30,782 nucleotides of DNA from Bacillota bacterium (GTDB lineage Bacteria > Bacillota > Clostridia > Oscillospirales > Ruminococcaceae). The translations under genes and the position numbers were made by a program. The DNA is taken from the NCBI GenBank assembly GCA_023429685.1, contig JAEZDF010000015.1, positions 1 through 30,782 on the forward strand, given 5' to 3'. A model generated the notes under the pieces. It ran no database searches and was not told where the DNA came from. It saw nothing but the letters and a program-made list of their open reading frames with translations. Shown here piece after piece: positions 23,459-30,711 of this stretch; positions within the stretch are counted from its first letter, which is position 1, and each line of letters begins with the position of its first letter.

Positions 23459-24490
23459 TTACAGCTTGGGGGTCTCGTAAAGACCTTCGTTCTCTATTGA
23501 GTTAATATCAAGCGATGTTTCTCTGGCGGTGCGTTTTGGCTTATCCGCGCTCTCTGCCATCGCCTGTTCCAGCGTCTTAATACCCTTGCTAAACCAGTTG
23601 GCAAGAATCTTATCTAGGTACGCAAAGCTGAGCTTGCCGGTGTTGTCCACCGTTTTGTCAAACGCCGCACGGATCATAGAGATATCGTAGCCGAATTCGT
23701 CAAACCATCGGGTGATCGCCGCCTGCTCCTTAGTCGAAAGTCGCCTTCCAGAAATACCGAATGCACCCTGAACCAGTGTTTCGCGGGAATGCAGCACCGC
23801 CTTGCGCTTTATGTATTCCTCCGCCTGCTCATGGGTGCGGATTCCAATATCCAACCATTGTGTACACTGCCGCTCGATGCTGCGCATATCGGTTACGCCG
23901 CGCGAGGCACAGTAACAGACCGCAAGCAAAATGACATCGGGCGAAAGCCCTGCCCAATCGTGGATAGAAACCAGTGCCACCACATCACTGCCCTGCAGCT
24001 CACGTCCGAGATGTACTCGACACTGATCGATAAGAAATCGAAGACCGTCGTTTTCCTCCACCCGCATAAAAGCCTCTTTTTGCGTAAAGCGGTAGCTGTT
24101 TGATACCCGTTTGATGTTGCCCTGCTCGTATACCGTGGTACTTGCAGGAAGTGCAGTCTCGTTTGAATCCGCCGCCACGTTTGCTTGACTTGAAGGAAGA
24201 ACCTCCGCCGACTTTTTTATGATTGGCGGGGCCTCGTCTTGTGTCGGTCCCTCTGTCTGGCTCAGCACGCCGACCTCCTGCCAATAGTTCGCTGCATCCT
24301 TGATATCCGCCTGCGAAAACCCGAGTTTTTTTGCCATGTCGGCACAATCCACGGTTTTGTCGCTGTGGCGCAACAAAAACAACAGCACCTTGAGCTGTGC
24401 CGCACCTGCCAGCTTGATATGCTGATCGACTACACAGTTTGGTACCGCAAAAACGCCCTGCAATATGCCGTAATTGACCGTAAACTCCAT
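23459..24490 (-). CDS. DnaD-domain protein (primosome component-like)
   Basis: The 343-residue protein has an N-terminal winged-helix-like part (GAAQLKVLLFLLRHSDKTVD, then MAKKLGFSQADIKDAANYWQ). The DnaB_2/DnaD C-terminal domains follow at about 160-320. EQAAITRWFDEFGYDISMIRAAFD, FAYLDKILANWFSKGIKTLEQA is the conserved YxxxILxxW element of DnaD/DnaB proteins. Such proteins bind DNA and help helicase loading at origins. ATG 24490 has GGAGG five nt upstream; a GTG four codons earlier is less likely. The dnaC-like helicase loader gene follows after 52 nt. A promoter with an extended -10 lies at 24540-24548. Confidence 0.9.
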   Translation of the reverse strand: MEFTVNYGILQGVFAVPNCVVDQHIKLAGAAQLKVLLFLLRHSDKTVDCADMAKKLGFSQADIKDAANYWQEVGVLSQTEGPTQDEAPPIIKKSAEVLPSSQANVAADSNETALPASTTVYEQGNIKRVSNSYRFTQKEAFMRVEENDGLRFLIDQCRVHLGRELQGSDVVALVSIHDWAGLSPDVILLAVCYCASRGVTDMRSIERQCTQWLDIGIRTHEQAEEYIKRKAVLHSRETLVQGAFGISGRRLSTKEQAAITRWFDEFGYDISMIRAAFDKTVDNTGKLSFAYLDKILANWFSKGIKTLEQAMAESADKPKRTARETSLDINSIENEGLYETPKL

Positions 24491-24848
24491 CGATTCCTCC
24501 ACAATATGGTTGCATCTATTCGCTTATTTTTCTTCGTTTATTATAACACAGATTACCGACGGAATAAACCATACCCGTACAAAAACAGAAGCAATGCTTT
24601 CTTGTGGCTGCTTTACATACAACGGACTAAAACAGAACAATTAGACAGAAAATACCGTCAGTTTCCCCTTGTTTTAATACCAAACGCTAGAACAAATAAC
24701 CAAAACTTTTTGGCTTGTGCAAAACAACTGGGCATTTTGTCATCTATAATTTTCGCCTTAAATGTGTTATTATAAATTCGTATATTTTTTATTGCTATGA
24801 AAACCCAGAAGGGCATTCGTTTTATACGCATGGGAGGGGGGCTTTGCG
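24491..24848. other. divergent intergenic region between dnaD-like and PHP genes
   Basis: These 358 nt hold no gene that I can support. The dnaD-like promoter is at 24540-24548. The part from 24560 to 24800 is AT-rich; several TATAAT-like strings occur near 24751 and 24774, one of which presumably drives the PHP gene, but none has a convincing -35. No stable hairpin or known RNA structure stands out. Confidence 0.6.
24540..24548 (-). promoter_or_regulatory. extended -10 promoter of the dnaD-dnaC operon
   Basis: The minus strand reads TGTTATAAT, an extended -10 with a perfect TATAAT, about 50 nt before the start codon. A -35 box is not clear (TTTATT at 17 nt). Confidence 0.5.
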
Positions 24849-25667
24849 ATGTCCTTTATCAACCTGTACGACAGCCACACGCACTCTGACAACTCCCCAG
24901 ACGGGCGGGAATCGGTAACCTATATGTGCGAGCGCGGTATTGCCACAGGGTTGCGCGGCATTGCCTTTACCGACCACTGCGAGGTGGATAACTATGAGGG
25001 CGGGCGGTACCATATATCCATCCGTCAATCGAATTTTGAATGCCTGAAGGCAAAATCGGTGTTTCGCGGCAGTTTGATTGTATCCTCCGGCATTGAGCTA
25101 GGGCAGCCGCTTGCAAACCCAAGTATTGCCGATAAGATTCTTTCTGATTATGATTTTGATTTTGTGCTTGCCTCGGTGCACAACGCATCCAGCGGCGCGG
25201 ATTATTACTATATTGATTACTCCGAGTTTGGCGAAGCGGATGTCCGCTTACTTTTGCAGGGCTATTTTGAGGATGTTTTGGCTGTTGCTAGGTGGAACCG
25301 GTTTGACAGTCTCGCGCATCTGACCTATCCCCTGCGCTATCTGCACGCTAACGGCATCTCGGTGGATTTGACCGAGTACTCAGACATCATAGACGAGATT
25401 TTAAAAACGCTTGCCCATAACGCAAAGGCACTTGAGATTAACACCTCAGGCTTTCGTCAGGGGCTTGGCACAACGCTTCCCCCGCAGTTTTGCGTCAAGC
25501 GGTTTAGAGAACTGGGCGGAGAGTATATCACCATCGGCTCGGACGGGCACCGCTCGGAAGATGTAGGCATGAATATTCAAGAAGGCATGCAGCTTGCCCT
25601 TGATGCGGGATTTGAGCAGTTTGCACTGTATCTCTCGCGCACACCAATGCTGATTGACTTAAAATAA
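24849..25667 (+). CDS. PHP-domain phosphoesterase, histidinol-phosphatase-like
   Basis: The 272-residue protein has all PHP metal-binding motifs: DSHTHSD at residues 8-14, FTDHCE, a central ASVHN, the HLTYP motif, and the C-terminal GSDGHR. This order matches class III histidinol-phosphatases (HisK/HisJ type), which remove phosphate from L-histidinol phosphate. No other his genes are nearby, so the substrate is unproven; other PHP phosphoesterases have the same motifs. A run of G residues (GGGAGG and more) lies 10 nt before the ATG. The next gene starts 58 nt downstream with its own ribosome binding site; a small hairpin with T-run separates them. Confidence 0.88.
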   Translation: MSFINLYDSHTHSDNSPDGRESVTYMCERGIATGLRGIAFTDHCEVDNYEGGRYHISIRQSNFECLKAKSVFRGSLIVSSGIELGQPLANPSIADKILSDYDFDFVLASVHNASSGADYYYIDYSEFGEADVRLLLQGYFEDVLAVARWNRFDSLAHLTYPLRYLHANGISVDLTEYSDIIDEILKTLAHNAKALEINTSGFRQGLGTTLPPQFCVKRFRELGGEYITIGSDGHRSEDVGMNIQEGMQLALDAGFEQFALYLSRTPMLIDLK

Positions 25668-25725
25668 AGACGCCATTACGCGTTTTTATAAATATTTATA
25701 TTAAAGAACTGGAGTGACTATTGTC

Positions 25726-26205
25726 ATGGAAAAGCTTCTAAAAATTCTGGACAAAAATGCACGGTTAACCAATGAGCAGATCGCCATTATGCTGGGCGCA
25801 TCGGCCGAGGAGGTTGCCGCCGCTGTGGCAAAATATGAAGCAGACGGAGTCATTCGCGGTTATAAAGCAGTTATAGACTGGGAGCGCACAGGAAAAGAAC
25901 GCGTTACAGCCTTAATCGAGCTGCGCGTTACCCCAAAGCGCGATTTGGGCTTTGAGGAGATTGCCAAAAAGGTCATGCAGTTTGACCATGTAGAGAGCGT
26001 TTTTCTAATGTCCGGCGGCTACGACCTTGCGGTACTGGTTTCGGGCAAAACGTTTCAAGAGATCGCGCTGTTTGTGGCGCACCGCTTAGCCCCTATGGAC
26101 TCGGTGCTATCCACCACCACTCACTTTGTGCTGCGCCGCTATAAGGACGACAGCTTTGTGTTCTGCGACGAGGACAGTGATGAGAGGGGGAACGCTTCGC
26201 TGTGA
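25726..26205 (+). CDS. Lrp/AsnC-family transcriptional regulator
   Basis: The 159-residue protein has an N-terminal helix-turn-helix (LKILDKNARLTNEQIAIMLG, ASAEEVAAAVAKYEADGVI). A C-terminal RAM ligand domain follows (VTALIELRVTP, DHVESVFLMSGGYDLAVLVSG). The family senses amino acids and regulates their metabolism. The adjacent aminotransferase overlaps by a GTGA, so the two are translationally coupled. The closest well-known analogue is the AlaR-AlaT (YugG-YugH) pair of Bacillus subtilis, where the regulator activates alanine transaminase. ATG 25726 has GGAG 11 nt upstream; a GTG at 25714 would be a less likely start, since the ribosome binding site would overlap it. Confidence 0.92.
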   Translation: MEKLLKILDKNARLTNEQIAIMLGASAEEVAAAVAKYEADGVIRGYKAVIDWERTGKERVTALIELRVTPKRDLGFEEIAKKVMQFDHVESVFLMSGGYDLAVLVSGKTFQEIALFVAHRLAPMDSVLSTTTHFVLRRYKDDSFVFCDEDSDERGNASL

Positions 26206-27368
26206 TAGACTACAACAAAGTGTTGTCCGAGCGGGTTAAGAACATCAAGCCCTCGGGCATCCGTAAATTTTTTGACATCGCCAACGAGATGGAGGGCGTC
26301 ATCTCGCTTGGTGTTGGTGAACCTGACTTTCAAACGCCCTGGAGCATCCGAGACGCGGCGATTGCGTCGCTGGAAAAAGGACATACCCGCTATACCTCCA
26401 ACTGGGGACTGCTTGAACTGCGTGAGGCGTTGGCACAGTATCAAAAGCGCCGGTTTGGGCTTACCTATGACCCGAAAAATGAGGTTGTCGTTACAGTAGG
26501 CGGATCGGAAGCCATTGATATTGCGATTCGCGCACTCGTTAACCCCGGTGACGAGGTTCTGATACCAGAGCCGTGTTTTGTATGCTACACGCCAATTGTC
26601 GACCTGACGGGCGGCGTATCGGTGCCGATTGTCACGCGCGAGGAGGATAACTTTCGTCTGACCGCAACGGCACTGCGCGAGAAGATTACGCCCAAAACCA
26701 AGATGCTAATTCTCCCCTTTCCAAACAACCCTACGGGTGGCGTGATGCGTCGCGAGCACCTTGAGGAGATTGCCGAGGTACTTCGGGGAACCGATATAAT
26801 GGTACTTAGCGACGAGATATACTCCGAGCTTACCTACTCTTCAAACCACGTTTCGATTGCCTCTTTGGAGGGGATGTGGGAACGCACCATTGTCGTAAAC
26901 GGGTTCTCCAAATCCTACTCTATGACGGGTTGGCGGCTTGGCTACGCCTGTGCGCCCGAACCGATCCTGTCGCAGATGACCAAGATTCATCAATTTGCGA
27001 TTATGTGCGCTCCTTCTACCAGTCAGTATGCCGCCATTGAAGCAGTGAAGCACTGCGACGCGCAGATCCGCATGATGGTGGAAGAATACGACATGCGCCG
27101 CCGCCTGATGGTAAACGCGTTTAACAAGATGGGGCTTTCTTGCTTCGAGCCGGAGGGCGCGTTCTACGTCTTCCCCTGCATCAAGAGCACCGGCATGACA
27201 TCGGAGGAGTTCTGTGAAAAGCTGCTGTTCTCGCAAAAGATTGCGGTGGTGCCCGGCAGTGCATTCGGTGATAGCGGCGAAGGCTATATTCGTGTATCCT
27301 ACTCCTATTCCATCGAGCATATCTTAGAGGCACTCAAACGAATCGAGCTGTTCATCAGCGAGCTTTAG
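26202..27368 (+). CDS. Class I/II pyridoxal-phosphate aminotransferase (AlaT-like)
   Basis: The 388-residue enzyme belongs to the aspartate/alanine aminotransferase fold I class. Seen landmarks are LGVGEPDF, TVGGSEAIDIAI, LPFPNNPTGG (N175), LSDEIYSEL (D204, Y207) and the PLP lysine K237 in NGFSKSYSMTGWRLGY (with R245). Substrate cannot be told from the sequence. Because it is coupled to an Lrp-type regulator like B. subtilis AlaR-AlaT, alanine/glutamate:pyruvate exchange is the leading guess. The start is a GTG at 26202 overlapping the regulator stop by four nt, with a GAGGGGG signal upstream. The ispE gene follows after 34 nt. Confidence 0.93.
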   Translation: MIDYNKVLSERVKNIKPSGIRKFFDIANEMEGVISLGVGEPDFQTPWSIRDAAIASLEKGHTRYTSNWGLLELREALAQYQKRRFGLTYDPKNEVVVTVGGSEAIDIAIRALVNPGDEVLIPEPCFVCYTPIVDLTGGVSVPIVTREEDNFRLTATALREKITPKTKMLILPFPNNPTGGVMRREHLEEIAEVLRGTDIMVLSDEIYSELTYSSNHVSIASLEGMWERTIVVNGFSKSYSMTGWRLGYACAPEPILSQMTKIHQFAIMCAPSTSQYAAIEAVKHCDAQIRMMVEEYDMRRRLMVNAFNKMGLSCFEPEGAFYVFPCIKSTGMTSEEFCEKLLFSQKIAVVPGSAFGDSGEGYIRVSYSYSIEHILEALKRIELFISEL

Positions 27369-27402
27369 TCCTAATTGGTATAAGGAATGGGGGTAGACTG
27401 AA

Positions 27403-28281
27403 ATGCACCATTGCCGTGTAATAGCACCCGCAAAGATAAACCTGTCGCTTGACATCACCGGCAGGCGGCATGACGGATACCACTTTTTAAGCATGGTGAT
27501 GCACGCCGTCGCGTTGTGCGATTATCTGACCCTGACAAAAACCGCAACCGACGCTGTTGAGCTTTCTTGTAGCTGTGCGTACGGCGACCTGCCTACCGGG
27601 GACGACAACCTGGTTGTTCGCGCCGCAAAAACGTTTTTTGCGCGTCAAGGAATTTCGGGCGCGGGGGTTCGGATTGCGTTGCAAAAGGAGATTCCGATGC
27701 AGGCGGGGCTTGCCGGTGGAAGCGCGGATGCAGCGGCGGTTCTTGTGGGGCTGAATGCTCTGTTTGATGCGGGGCTCGATACTCGCGACCTATGCGAGAT
27801 GGGTGTTACACTGGGTGCCGATGTACCGTTTTGCATCGTTGGGGGCGCGGCTCTGGCTGAGGGAATCGGGGAACTGCTGTTGCCCTTACCCTCGCTTCCT
27901 AAATGCCATATTGTGATTGCCAAACCAGCTGTAGGGGTGAACACCGCCGAGGCGTTTTCCCGCTATGACCGCTCCCCTGTTTTGATTAGACCCGATAACA
28001 ACCTGCTTGCTGCAGCGGTAGCAGCGGGAAACCTTGCCGAGGTGGGCACTTTGATGTGCAACGTGTTCGAACAGATGTGCCCCCTGCCCGAAGTGATCGA
28101 GATAAAAAATACAATGCTTGCGCAAGGTGCTTTAGGCGCGCAGATGACCGGCAGCGGCAGTGCGGTATTTGGGCTATTTGAAGACAAATCGGACGCGAAA
28201 CACTGCTTCTCTAAACTAAAGGAGAGATTCGAACAGGTCTTTTTGACGACCCCCTGTGAACACGGTGCAGCGTTACAGTAG
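27403..28281 (+). CDS. ispE: 4-diphosphocytidyl-2-C-methyl-D-erythritol kinase
   Basis: IspE phosphorylates CDP-methylerythritol in the MEP pathway of isoprenoid synthesis. The 292-residue GHMP kinase has APAKINLSLDITGRRHDGYH at the N-terminus with the substrate lysine. The ATP loop is PMQAGLAGGSADAAAVL at about residues 97-113. The ADVPFCIVGG segment and the C-terminal QMTGSGSAVFGLF are also present. The ATG at 27403 is preceded by GGGGGTAG. Its presence shows that the organism uses the MEP route rather than mevalonate. Next comes spoIIR, a common order in Clostridia, separated by a structured intergenic region. Confidence 0.96.
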   Translation: MHHCRVIAPAKINLSLDITGRRHDGYHFLSMVMHAVALCDYLTLTKTATDAVELSCSCAYGDLPTGDDNLVVRAAKTFFARQGISGAGVRIALQKEIPMQAGLAGGSADAAAVLVGLNALFDAGLDTRDLCEMGVTLGADVPFCIVGGAALAEGIGELLLPLPSLPKCHIVIAKPAVGVNTAEAFSRYDRSPVLIRPDNNLLAAAVAAGNLAEVGTLMCNVFEQMCPLPEVIEIKNTMLAQGALGAQMTGSGSAVFGLFEDKSDAKHCFSKLKERFEQVFLTTPCEHGAALQ

Positions 28282-28388
28282 GATAAACTAAGTGATACTA
28301 AGTTTTTATAAAATTTTGGTCAACTTCGCAAAACTGCATCACTCCACGCTTTTGCTCGGTTTATTAGACACCTTTTAAACAAACAAAT

Positions 28389-28418
28389 GTATAAACAATA
28401 AAAAGACCGTCCATATTA
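28389..28418 (+). promoter_or_regulatory. sigma-F-like promoter for spoIIR
   Basis: GTATA (28389-28393) and GTCCATATTA (28409-28418) are 15 nt apart. From memory, the Bacillus sigma-F consensus is GYWTA-N15-GGNRANAHTR; the invariant positions match, with departures at positions 2 and 4 of the -10. Known biology: spoIIR is a sigma-F gene. The assignment is by eye and tentative. Confidence 0.45.
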
Positions 28419-28458
28419 CTGGTGATATTTGGTATATCTTCAGTAAAGGACGGTTTTT
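28402..28458 (+). terminator. long hairpin with T-run overlapping the spoIIR ribosome binding site
   Basis: Three stacked stems are visible: an outer 11 bp with one G-T (28402-28412 with 28448-28458), a middle 5 bp (28417-28421 with 28441-28445) and an inner 5 bp (28424-28428 with 28434-28438, 5-nt loop). The right outer arm ends in TTTTT and starts with the AAAGGA that precedes spoIIR. It should end read-through from ispE or hide the ribosome binding site. Confidence 0.65.
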
Positions 28459-28462
28459 ACAT

Positions 28463-29068
28463 ATGAAAAAAACAGAACTATCGCTACTCATCGGGTTGCT
28501 GCTTGCTGTGCTTACAACACTGCTATCGGGCTTTACGCAATTTGGACAAGAATGCGAACAGATTAACGAAAAACTGCTTCGGTTGCATGTGATAGCAAAC
28601 TCGGATAGCAAGACCGATCAGCAGATTAAGCTCGCCGTGCGGGATAAGATACTTGAGCAATGCGGTGACTTGTTGTGGGACGGCGAAAACAAATACGATG
28701 CAAAGGCGGACATCTCCGCGCACCTGCCGGAAATTGAAGCGGTCGCCAACCACTTTCTTGCCGCACAAGGCTGTGCGTATACCGCGCAAGCCTCGATAGA
28801 AAACCGCTGGTTTAACACACGCACCTATAACGAGGTCACTTTACCTGCCGGTAACTATGATGCGCTTTGCATTCGCTTGGGGAAAGAACAGGGTCAAAAC
28901 TGGTGGTGTGTGGTTTTTCCTCCCATGTGCCTGCCCTCTGCAAGCGAAGAAGAGGAGCTAGCGGAGATTTTGACCGACGATGAACTACGCATCGTAACCG
29001 AGCACGGCAGCTATACCATACGCTTTAAGCTGTGGGAGATTTATCAGCGCCTGAAAAACGATAAATAG
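28463..29068 (+). CDS. spoIIR: Stage II sporulation protein R
   Basis: SpoIIR is the forespore-made, secreted signal that activates the mother-cell protease SpoIIGA to process pro-sigma-E. The 201-residue protein has an N-terminal signal/anchor (KKTELSLLIGLLLAVLTTLLSG). It is followed by the family core: KLLRLHVIANSDSKTDQQIKLAVRDKIL, NRWFNTRTYNEVTLPAGNYDALCIRLG and NWWCVVFPPMCL. All are strongly diagnostic. AAAGGA about 12 nt upstream is the only ribosome binding site and lies inside a hairpin. A sigma-F-like promoter starts 74 nt before the ATG. It proves endospore formation or at least descent from a spore former. Confidence 0.95.
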   Translation: MKKTELSLLIGLLLAVLTTLLSGFTQFGQECEQINEKLLRLHVIANSDSKTDQQIKLAVRDKILEQCGDLLWDGENKYDAKADISAHLPEIEAVANHFLAAQGCAYTAQASIENRWFNTRTYNEVTLPAGNYDALCIRLGKEQGQNWWCVVFPPMCLPSASEEEELAEILTDDELRIVTEHGSYTIRFKLWEIYQRLKNDK

Positions 29069-29222
29069 GTAACTTTGTGTTATTCATGTGAACCGTATTT
29101 ATAGCGACACAAACTTAAACGACGCATAATTGATGTTTGGATTGGAAAACTAGGGCTATCTGCGATTGTTTTGCAGAGATAGCGCAATGCTATATTTATA
29201 CCCAAGAAGGAGATGAATACAC

Positions 29223-29435
29223 ATGCTTGACAGGATATCACTGATACTGGTGATTATCGGCGCCTTGAACTGGGGAAGCATCGGTATATTCAGCTTTGAC
29301 ATTGTTGCATGGATTTTCGGCGGACAGACGGCCATACTAAGCAGAATTATCTATACCCTTGTCGCACTCGCCGGCATCTGGTGTATCTCGCTATTGTTCC
29401 GCAAGGATGAGATCGCAGAGCACCATACCAGATAG
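29223..29435 (+). CDS. DUF378-family small membrane protein
   Basis: The 70-residue protein has two transmembrane helices. The first is LDRISLILVIIGALNWGSIGIF, with the family motif LxxIGALNWGxxG. The second is IIYTLVALAGIWCISLLF. A hydrophilic tail (RKDEIAEHHTR) ends it. DUF378 proteins are of unknown function. AAGGAG lies about 10 nt upstream. An extended -10 TGCTATATT at 29188-29196 could start transcription, with the preceding leader holding a bulged hairpin (GCTATC with GATAGC). A clear terminator at 29478-29508 closes the unit. Confidence 0.9.
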   Translation: MLDRISLILVIIGALNWGSIGIFSFDIVAWIFGGQTAILSRIIYTLVALAGIWCISLLFRKDEIAEHHTR

Positions 29436-29477
29436 CGGCATAAACACTTCGTCACATCGCAAAACGCGAAGAGAAGA

Positions 29478-29508
29478 GACAGCCTTTTTATGAGGGCTGT
29501 CTTTTTTT
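29478..29508 (+). terminator. terminator after DUF378 gene
   Basis: A 7-bp stem (29478-29484 with 29495-29501), extendable by A-T pairs, is followed by seven T residues at 29502-29508. It is a classic intrinsic terminator. Confidence 0.88.
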
Positions 29509-29521
29509 GATTGTAACACCA

Positions 29522-29555
29522 AAAAGGTGCCCCGGTAAGAACCGAAGCACCTTTT
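29522..29555. terminator. terminator between convergent DUF378 and zinc-ribbon genes
   Basis: A 9-bp outer stem (29522-29530 with 29547-29555) with an inner CGGT/ACCG stem has T-runs on both strands. On the minus strand it follows the zinc-ribbon gene by 14 nt. Confidence 0.8.
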
Positions 29556-29568
29556 ATACTCTTGTGGA

Positions 29569-29847
29569 TTAGCCTTCTTCCCTCATCCGTGCAAAGCACT
29601 CGCTGCAGTAAACAGGACGGTCTTCACGCGGTCTGAAAGGAACCTTTGCCTCTGCCCCACAGCTTGCGCAGGTGGCAGAAAACATCTCTTTTTCCGGCTT
29701 AGATGCGTTTTTGCGGGCATCGCGGCAGTTCTTGCAGCGCTGGGGCTCATTTACAAAGCCCTTAGCCGCATAAAACTCCTGCTCGCCTGCAGTAAACACA
29801 AACTCTGCACCGCAATCCTTACAGTTTAAGGTCTTGTCATCGAACAT
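29569..29847 (-). CDS. Small double zinc-ribbon protein
   Basis: The 92-residue protein has two zinc-ribbon-like units. The first is C9/C12 with C38/C41 (NCKDCGAEFVFTAGEQEFY, then RCKNCRDARK). The second is C60/C63 with C81/C84 (TCASCGAEAKVPF, then YCSECFARMR). Both CxxC pairs per unit are intact, so two zinc ions are likely bound. The family (zinc-ribbon/CXXC) is common in Clostridia but has no established function; nucleic-acid binding is a guess. ATG 29847 has GAGGT 7 nt upstream. A longer open frame to 29919 crosses the tRNA-like sequence and is rejected. Confidence 0.87.
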   Translation of the reverse strand: MFDDKTLNCKDCGAEFVFTAGEQEFYAAKGFVNEPQRCKNCRDARKNASKPEKEMFSATCASCGAEAKVPFRPREDRPVYCSECFARMREEG

Positions 29848-29879
29848 GAAATTTACCTCGCTTTTTCGGAAAAATATTT

Positions 29880-29944
29880 CGCCCGCGGACGGATTTGAAC
29901 CGACACCTTTGAATACCAACGCTCTTCCGTTGAGCTACTGGGGC
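29880..29944 (-). pseudogene. degenerate tRNA-like sequence (possible pseudo-tRNA)
   Basis: Read on the minus strand, the 65-nt element begins GCCCCAGTAGCTCAACGG and has a perfect D-stem (GCTC/GAGC, 7-nt loop). A T-loop TTCAAAT is bounded by stems GTCGG/CCGTC with one mismatch. A 3' strand CGCGGGC pairs with five of seven bases of the 5' strand. The region between D and T arms is only 16 nt where about 22-23 are needed, so no normal anticodon stem forms. CCA is not encoded. It is most likely a decayed tRNA gene; an unusual but working RNA cannot be excluded. It lies between the sigma gene and the zinc-ribbon gene. Confidence 0.55.
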
Positions 29945-30018
29945 ATATTGCAACCCGCATATGCGGTTTTGCACGAGTGGGCAGAAGTGGTGACAACATA
30001 TTGGCGGTAATACTAGCT

Positions 30019-30645
30019 TTACCGCAGGACGGCACCTAACTTTTTTCTTGCACGCTGTAGCGCGTTATCTACCGATTTATTCGTAACGCCCAGACGTGTA
30101 GCCATCTGTTCATATGTCAGACCCTTCAAATACAGCATCAGTATTTCCCGTTCAAGCCCCGAAAGAAGAGATCGTATTGTCTGGTTGATAAGCGCGTATT
30201 CTTCCTTCTTAATCACGAGGGTTTCCGGTGAATAACCATTGTGAGCATTGCTTGGGCTAGCGACACCGCCGCCTTCAAGATACTCATCCAAGGAAACGTA
30301 ACCACGCAACGGCATGTGCTTAAGTAACTCGCCCGAGCGAAGCGCTGAGCGAATGCTATTGTTAATACAGGTAACGGCGAAGGTGACAAAGGCGGTGCTT
30401 TTATCCGTTTGATAAAAGCGTATTGCACGTAGTAGTGCAATCAGCCCTTCCTGAATAAAATCATCCTCATCCAAAAACGAGTGTCCGCAAGCTACCGCTT
30501 TACGTGTTATAAGCGGCAGATACCTAGCAAGCAGGACAGTGATACTTTCGTCGCAACCCAAACGGGCGGCGGCAACGAGTTGCTCATCGGGGGCATCCGT
30601 TTTCAAACCGAATCTTGCATATACACCGCACTGAGGTACCGTCAT
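30019..30645 (-). CDS. Sigma-70-family factor, SigH-like
   Basis: The 208-residue protein has region 2 at about 20-95: DEQLVAAARLGCDES, the core-binding DEDDFIQEGLIALLRAIRFYQ, and FVTFAVTCINNSIRSALRS. Region 4 at about 150-205 has SGLEREILMLYLKGLTYEQMATRLGVTNKSVDNALQRARKKL as its helix-turn-helix. The middle segment KHMPLRGYVSLDEYL resembles the SigH pattern KHIPLNSYVSL. SigH directs early sporulation in Firmicutes, and the window also carries spoIIR. However, the usual rpmG-secE-nusG neighbours are absent, so it could be a SigH relative. GGGAG lies 8 nt before ATG 30645, and a good sigma-A promoter lies upstream. Confidence 0.88.
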   Translation of the reverse strand: MTVPQCGVYARFGLKTDAPDEQLVAAARLGCDESITVLLARYLPLITRKAVACGHSFLDEDDFIQEGLIALLRAIRFYQTDKSTAFVTFAVTCINNSIRSALRSGELLKHMPLRGYVSLDEYLEGGGVASPSNAHNGYSPETLVIKKEEYALINQTIRSLLSGLEREILMLYLKGLTYEQMATRLGVTNKSVDNALQRARKKLGAVLR

Positions 30646-30682
30646 GGCGTAATCTCCCTAAACGAGCCCAAAACCTACAGTT

Positions 30683-30711
30683 ATTTTACTTCTCAGCACC
30701 CAGTATGTCAA
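30683..30711 (-). promoter_or_regulatory. promoter of the SigH-like gene
   Basis: On the minus strand a perfect TTGACA (30706-30711) and TAAAAT (30683-30688) are separated by 17 nt, about 40 nt before the start codon. This is a strong vegetative promoter. No gene starts between it and the window end at 30782. Confidence 0.7.

Noticed and set aside
24239..24775. A 178-codon plus-strand open frame over the dnaD-like start and the AT-rich gap
   Set aside because: Half of it lies antisense to the DnaD-like gene, and the remainder lacks any protein-like pattern or start signal.
29880..29944. A UGA-reading (UCA anticodon) suppressor or selenocysteine tRNA
   Set aside because: The element lacks a closed anticodon stem and the long acceptor and variable arms of a selenocysteine tRNA. 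All genes in the window use UGA as a normal stop.
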